From: Nocardioides guangzhouensis | GTDB taxonomy: Bacteria; Actinomycetota; Actinomycetes; Propionibacteriales; Nocardioidaceae | DNA: 64,000 nt | Direction: 5' to 3' | NCBI RefSeq assembly: GCF_004519545.1 | Contig: NZ_SDKM01000007.1 | Coordinates: forward strand, 62,001-126,000 | Shown: piece by piece, positions 60,930 through 64,000 of the stretch | Position numbering within the stretch: position 1 is the first letter of the stretch | Layout of the letters: each line of letters opens with the position of its first letter | The notes under the pieces: generated by a model | Told to the model about the DNA's origin: nothing | What the model saw: the letters and a program-made list of their open reading frames with translations, nothing else | The model's database searches: none | Made by a program: the position numbers and the translations under genes

Positions 60930-61991
60930 ATGACCTCGCCGCTGATCATCACCCGTGCCGACCCGCTGCTCGACGAGCTGCTGCGCCTGAGCGCCGCGGC
61001 CGGCGTCACGCCGGAGGTGGCCGCCGATCCCGGCGGGGCGCTGCGCAGCTGGTCCGCGGCGCCGCTGGTCCTGGTCGGGCTCGACGTGGCCGCCGAGCTG
61101 GCCGACCTCGGCCCGCCGCGCCGTGGCGGGGTGCACGTGGTCGGCCTGGGCGCCGTCCCCGACGAGGTCTTCCGGGTCGCGGTGCGGCTCGGCGCGGAGA
61201 ACGTCGCCGAGCTCCCGCGCTCCGACCAGTGGCTGCTCGAGCTGCTCGCCGACGCCGGGGAACGGGCGGTCCGGGACGCGGTGACGATCGGTGTGGTCGG
61301 CGGATCCGGTGGCAGTGGGGCCACCACCTTCGCCTGCGCGCTCGCGGTGGTCGCCGCCCGCCGCGGTCCGGCCTGCCTGGTCGACGCCGACCCGCAGGGG
61401 CCGGGCGTCGACCAGGTGCTCGGGTTCGACCGGGTCGACGGGGTCCGGTGGGACGCGCTGCAGCAGACCACAGGCCGGTTGAGCGCCCGGGCGCTCCACG
61501 ACGCGCTGCCCCGGCGACGGCAGCTCGGCGTGCTGACCTGGTCCACCGGTCCGCACGGGCCGCTGCCGGCGTTCGCGGCCCGTGAGGCGATGTCGGCCGC
61601 GGTCCGCGGGCACGACGTGGTGGTCGTGGACCTGCCCCGGGCCGCCGACCCGGTGACCGAGGAGCTGGCGGCCCGCTGTCGCCACCTCGTGGTGGTGGCC
61701 CGCGCGACCATCCCCGGCTACGCCTCGGCGGCGCGGCTGGTGTCACGGGTGTCGGCCTCCGGCCCGGTGGGCGTGGTGGTGCGCGGTGCCGGCGTCGACG
61801 AGCGCGACGCCGCCTCGGTTCTCGGCGCCGCGGTGCTGACGACGATGGGCGACCAGCGGGGCCTCGACGAGTCCGTGGACCTCGGGCTCGGGCCGCTGCG
61901 GTCGCGCCGCAGCGTGCTCGGCCGGGCCGCCGCCCGCGTCCTGGCCTCGCTGCACGACGGCGGAGCCGCCGCCGGTGGAACGGCGGCATGA
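60930..61991 (+). CDS. ssd: septum-site-determining protein Ssd / CpaE-like ATPase
   Basis: 353 residues. A pseudo-receiver N-terminal part, then a MinD/ParA fold with a deviant P-loop GGSGGSGATTFACAL in which both usual lysines are missing, VDADPQGPGVDQVLG, and VVVDLPRAADP. It parallels mycobacterial Ssd (Rv3660c), which is also lysine-poor there. In Tad systems CpaE-type proteins position the secretion apparatus; Ssd affects septation. ATG behind GTGAGGG. ATGA overlap with tadA. Confidence 0.88.
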   Translation: MTSPLIITRADPLLDELLRLSAAAGVTPEVAADPGGALRSWSAAPLVLVGLDVAAELADLGPPRRGGVHVVGLGAVPDEVFRVAVRLGAENVAELPRSDQWLLELLADAGERAVRDAVTIGVVGGSGGSGATTFACALAVVAARRGPACLVDADPQGPGVDQVLGFDRVDGVRWDALQQTTGRLSARALHDALPRRRQLGVLTWSTGPHGPLPAFAAREAMSAAVRGHDVVVVDLPRAADPVTEELAARCRHLVVVARATIPGYASAARLVSRVSASGPVGVVVRGAGVDERDAASVLGAAVLTTMGDQRGLDESVDLGLGPLRSRRSVLGRAAARVLASLHDGGAAAGGTAA

Positions 61992-63148
61992 CCGGTGCGG
62001 TGTCGGCCGCGCTCCTCGAGGACGTTCGGGAGCGGCTGGCCGCGCGCGGCGCCCCGTTCACGCCGCAGCAGGTCGCGGCCGCGCTCCGCGAGCGGGGCAG
62101 CCCGGTCGGCGACACGACGGTGCTCGCGGTCCACGAGGCACTGCGCCGGGACGTGGTGGGGGCGGGCGTGCTCGATCCGCTCCTGCGCGAGCCGGGGGTG
62201 ACCGACGTGCTGGTCAACGGCGCCGACCAGGTCTGGGTCGACCGCGGCGGCGGGCTGGAACGGGCGCCGGTGCGGTTCCGGGACGAGGAGGAGGTCCGGG
62301 CGCTGGCGCAACGGCTGGTCGCCTCGGGTGGGCGGCGCCTCGACGACGCCACGCCGTACGCCGACGTGCGGTTGGTCGACGGCACCCGCTGCCACGCGGT
62401 GCTCTCCCCGGTCGCCCACCCCGGCACCGTGGTCTCGCTGCGGGTCCCGCACCGCGCCGGGCTGTCCCTCGACGACCTCGCGGCGCGGGGCGCCCTCACC
62501 CCGGCCGGGCTGGCCCTGGTCCGCCGGGTGGTGGCCTCGGGCACCGCCTTCCTGGTCTCGGGGGGCACCGGCAGCGGCAAGACCACCCTGCTCGCCGCGA
62601 TGCTCGCCGAGGTCGACCCGGCGCACCGGCTGGTGCTGGTCGAGGACTCCGCCGAGCTGCGACCACCGCACCCGCACGTGGTCGGCCTCGAGTCACGGCC
62701 GCCCAACGTCGAGGGCGCCGGAGCGATCGTGCTGCGCGACCTGGTCCGGCAGGCCCTGCGGATGCGTCCTGACCGGCTGGTGGTCGGCGAGGTGCGGGGT
62801 GCCGAGGTGGTGGACCTGATGGCCGCGCTCAACACCGGTCACGAAGGTGGCTGCGGCACCCTGCACGCCAACGCCGCCGCAGACGTCCCGGCCCGGGTCG
62901 AGGCGCTGGCGCTCGGCGCGGGCCTCGGCCGCGATGCGGCGCACAGCCAGTTCGCGTCGGCGATCGAGGTGGTGCTGCACCTGGTCCGCGACCCCGACGG
63001 ACGCCGACGCCTGAGCGAGGTCGCCGTGCCGGACCGGGACTCCTCCGGCCTCGTGGTGATGAAGCCGGCCGTGACCTTCGACCGAGTCGGGACACCGCGG
63101 GAGGGTCCCGGCTGTGACCGGCTCGCCCGGCGTTGGGAGGGGACGTGA
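61988..63148 (+). CDS. tadA: Tad secretion ATPase TadA/CpaF
   Basis: 386 residues. VTDVLVNGADQVWVDRGGGLERA, VSLRVPHRAG, Walker A GGTGSGKTTLL, Asp box VLVEDSAEL, Walker B VVGEVRGAEVVDLM, and GHEGGCGTLHANAA. It is the hexameric motor for Flp-type pili or a Tad secretion system. Corresponds to Rv3659c. GTGA overlap with tadB. Confidence 0.95.
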   Translation: MTGAVSAALLEDVRERLAARGAPFTPQQVAAALRERGSPVGDTTVLAVHEALRRDVVGAGVLDPLLREPGVTDVLVNGADQVWVDRGGGLERAPVRFRDEEEVRALAQRLVASGGRRLDDATPYADVRLVDGTRCHAVLSPVAHPGTVVSLRVPHRAGLSLDDLAARGALTPAGLALVRRVVASGTAFLVSGGTGSGKTTLLAAMLAEVDPAHRLVLVEDSAELRPPHPHVVGLESRPPNVEGAGAIVLRDLVRQALRMRPDRLVVGEVRGAEVVDLMAALNTGHEGGCGTLHANAAADVPARVEALALGAGLGRDAAHSQFASAIEVVLHLVRDPDGRRRLSEVAVPDRDSSGLVVMKPAVTFDRVGTPREGPGCDRLARRWEGT

Positions 63149-64000
63149 TCGCGACGGCGCTCCTTCCGGGGCCATCCGTCCCCCTCCCGCCCTTCGCCGC
63201 CGCCGGGCCGTTTGACCCTGGGCCGTTTGACGCTGGGCCGTTTGACGCTGGGCCGTTCGGCCCTTCGGCACCGGGTGGCGGCGCGGCACTGTGCGCCGCC
63301 GCGTTCGTGGTGGTTGCGCTGGCGCTCGCGCGCCCCGCCGGTCCGGGTCGTCCGGCCGCGGTGCGGGCCCGTTCGCCGTCGCTGCGGCTGCTCGTCGCCA
63401 TCGCGCTCGGCCTGACCGCCGTCGTCGTGCCCTCCCGACTGGTGCCCCTGGTCGTGCTCGCCGGCGCCGGGGCGGGCGTGCTCGTCCTGCGCTCACGCCG
63501 AGCGGACGCCCGGGCCGCCCAGGTCCGTGCCGGGCGGGTGCTCGAGGTGTGCGAGCAATTGGCCTCCGAGCTGGCCGCCGGCCTGCCACCGGGGCGTGCG
63601 CTCGTGGCTGCCGCGGGGAGCTGGACCGAGCTCGACCCGGTGCTGACGGCGCACCGGCTCGGCGGCTCGGTCCCCGACGCGCTCCGCGTCCTCGCCCGCC
63701 GTCCGGGTGCCGGTGACCTGCGGCTGCTGGCCGCCGCCTGGCAGGTGGCGCACCGGAGCGGCGCCGGGCTGGCCGACGCCCTCGACGGGGTGGCCGTCTC
63801 CCTGCGCGAACGGCAGGGGCTGCGCCGGGTCGTGCTCTCCGAGCTGTCCTCGGCCCGCGCCACCGCCCGCCTCATGGTCGCGCTGCCGGTGCTCACCCTG
63901 CTCATGGGGTCCGGCATCGGCGGCGACCCGGTCGGCTTCCTGCTCGGGCAGCCGGCTGGCTGGGTCTGCCTGGCCGGCGGGCTGGCCCTGGGTCTGGCCG
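63145..64000 (+). CDS. tadB: Tad membrane protein TadB (type II secretion F family), cut by window end
   Basis: 285 codons visible from GTG 63145, frame open at the right edge. An N-terminal Pro/Gly stretch contains GPFDA repeats (15-bp DNA units at ~63205-63260), then membrane helices and the T2SSF core (CEQLASELAAGLPPGRALVAAA, AWQVAHRSGAGLADALDGVAVSLRERQ). It forms the inner-membrane platform with TadC. Corresponds to Rv3658c. Confidence 0.9.
   Translation, partial: MIATALLPGPSVPLPPFAAAGPFDPGPFDAGPFDAGPFGPSAPGGGAALCAAAFVVVALALARPAGPGRPAAVRARSPSLRLLVAIALGLTAVVVPSRLVPLVVLAGAGAGVLVLRSRRADARAAQVRAGRVLEVCEQLASELAAGLPPGRALVAAAGSWTELDPVLTAHRLGGSVPDALRVLARRPGAGDLRLLAAAWQVAHRSGAGLADALDGVAVSLRERQGLRRVVLSELSSARATARLMVALPVLTLLMGSGIGGDPVGFLLGQPAGWVCLAGGLALGLA

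Overview
The window is a chromosomal stretch of a very GC-rich actinobacterium, most likely a Nocardioides-type member of the Propionibacteriales. Codon third positions are almost all G or C. It carries WhiB, CRP/GlxR-type, Ssd/Tad, PonA2 and MarP genes, TAnnnT -10 boxes with weak -35 boxes, and many apparent leaderless starts. Gene order follows, with insertions, the Mycobacterium tuberculosis segment from tadB (Rv3658c) to dnaX (Rv3721c). The genus is an inference from gene content; I could not run a search. I see no rRNA, prophage, insertion sequence or CRISPR array.

Layout. 1-6.3 kb: end of a LuxR-type regulator, a FetB-like permease, a methyltransferase, and a redox-signalling pair (response regulator fused to a thioredoxin-reductase fold, then a histidine kinase with a cyclic-nucleotide-type domain). 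6.4-8.3 kb: ECF sigma factor with a repeat-tailed membrane partner, tRNA-Ser and SRP RNA. 8.3-14.5 kb: dnaX-ybaB-recR-DUF5063 and lysC-asd. 14.5-17.4 kb: tRNA-Pro between two inverted arrays of 22-bp repeats, a metallophosphoesterase and YqeY. 18-23.2 kb: ponA2, whiB4 and two ArsA-type ATPases, in the same arrangement as in mycobacteria. 23.3-34.4 kb: CoA transferase, MFS, DHFR-like, DUF4177, RidA, Nudix and MBL genes, nhaA with a structured leader, holin-X, then marP-Nudix-tlpA-nth. 34.5-36.7 kb: crp, and a DUF559 endonuclease-like gene bracketed by palindromic CAATTG repeats. 36.7-45 kb: acetate module (acs, actP, DUF485, a second symporter, LytSR-type two-component system). 45-48.6 kb: secreted protein, methyltransferase, Fic-like protein, a probable Ms1-type 6S-like RNA, and a HAD hydrolase. 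48.8-58.6 kb: a cyclic-nucleotide cluster. 58.8-64 kb: a kinase with two NarL-type regulators, then ssd-tadA-tadB, cut by the window end.

How the parts connect. Cyclic-nucleotide signalling recurs: a tandem-domain adenylate-cyclase-like ATPase lies between two MFS proteins with C-terminal nucleotide-binding domains (one also with a patatin lipase), CRP is encoded 14 kb upstream, and a good CRP-type site precedes the DUF485-actP operon. Acetate can thus be imported (ActP), activated (Acs) and controlled by CRP and perhaps the LytSR pair.

The non-coding content is the most interesting part: an Ms1-like RNA at the syntenic position, an nhaA leader RNA, a 20-bp perfect palindrome between ponA2 and whiB4, two unrelated repeat families, a 49-nt intercistronic element present twice, and nine genes whose start lies 6-7 nt after a TAnnnT box.
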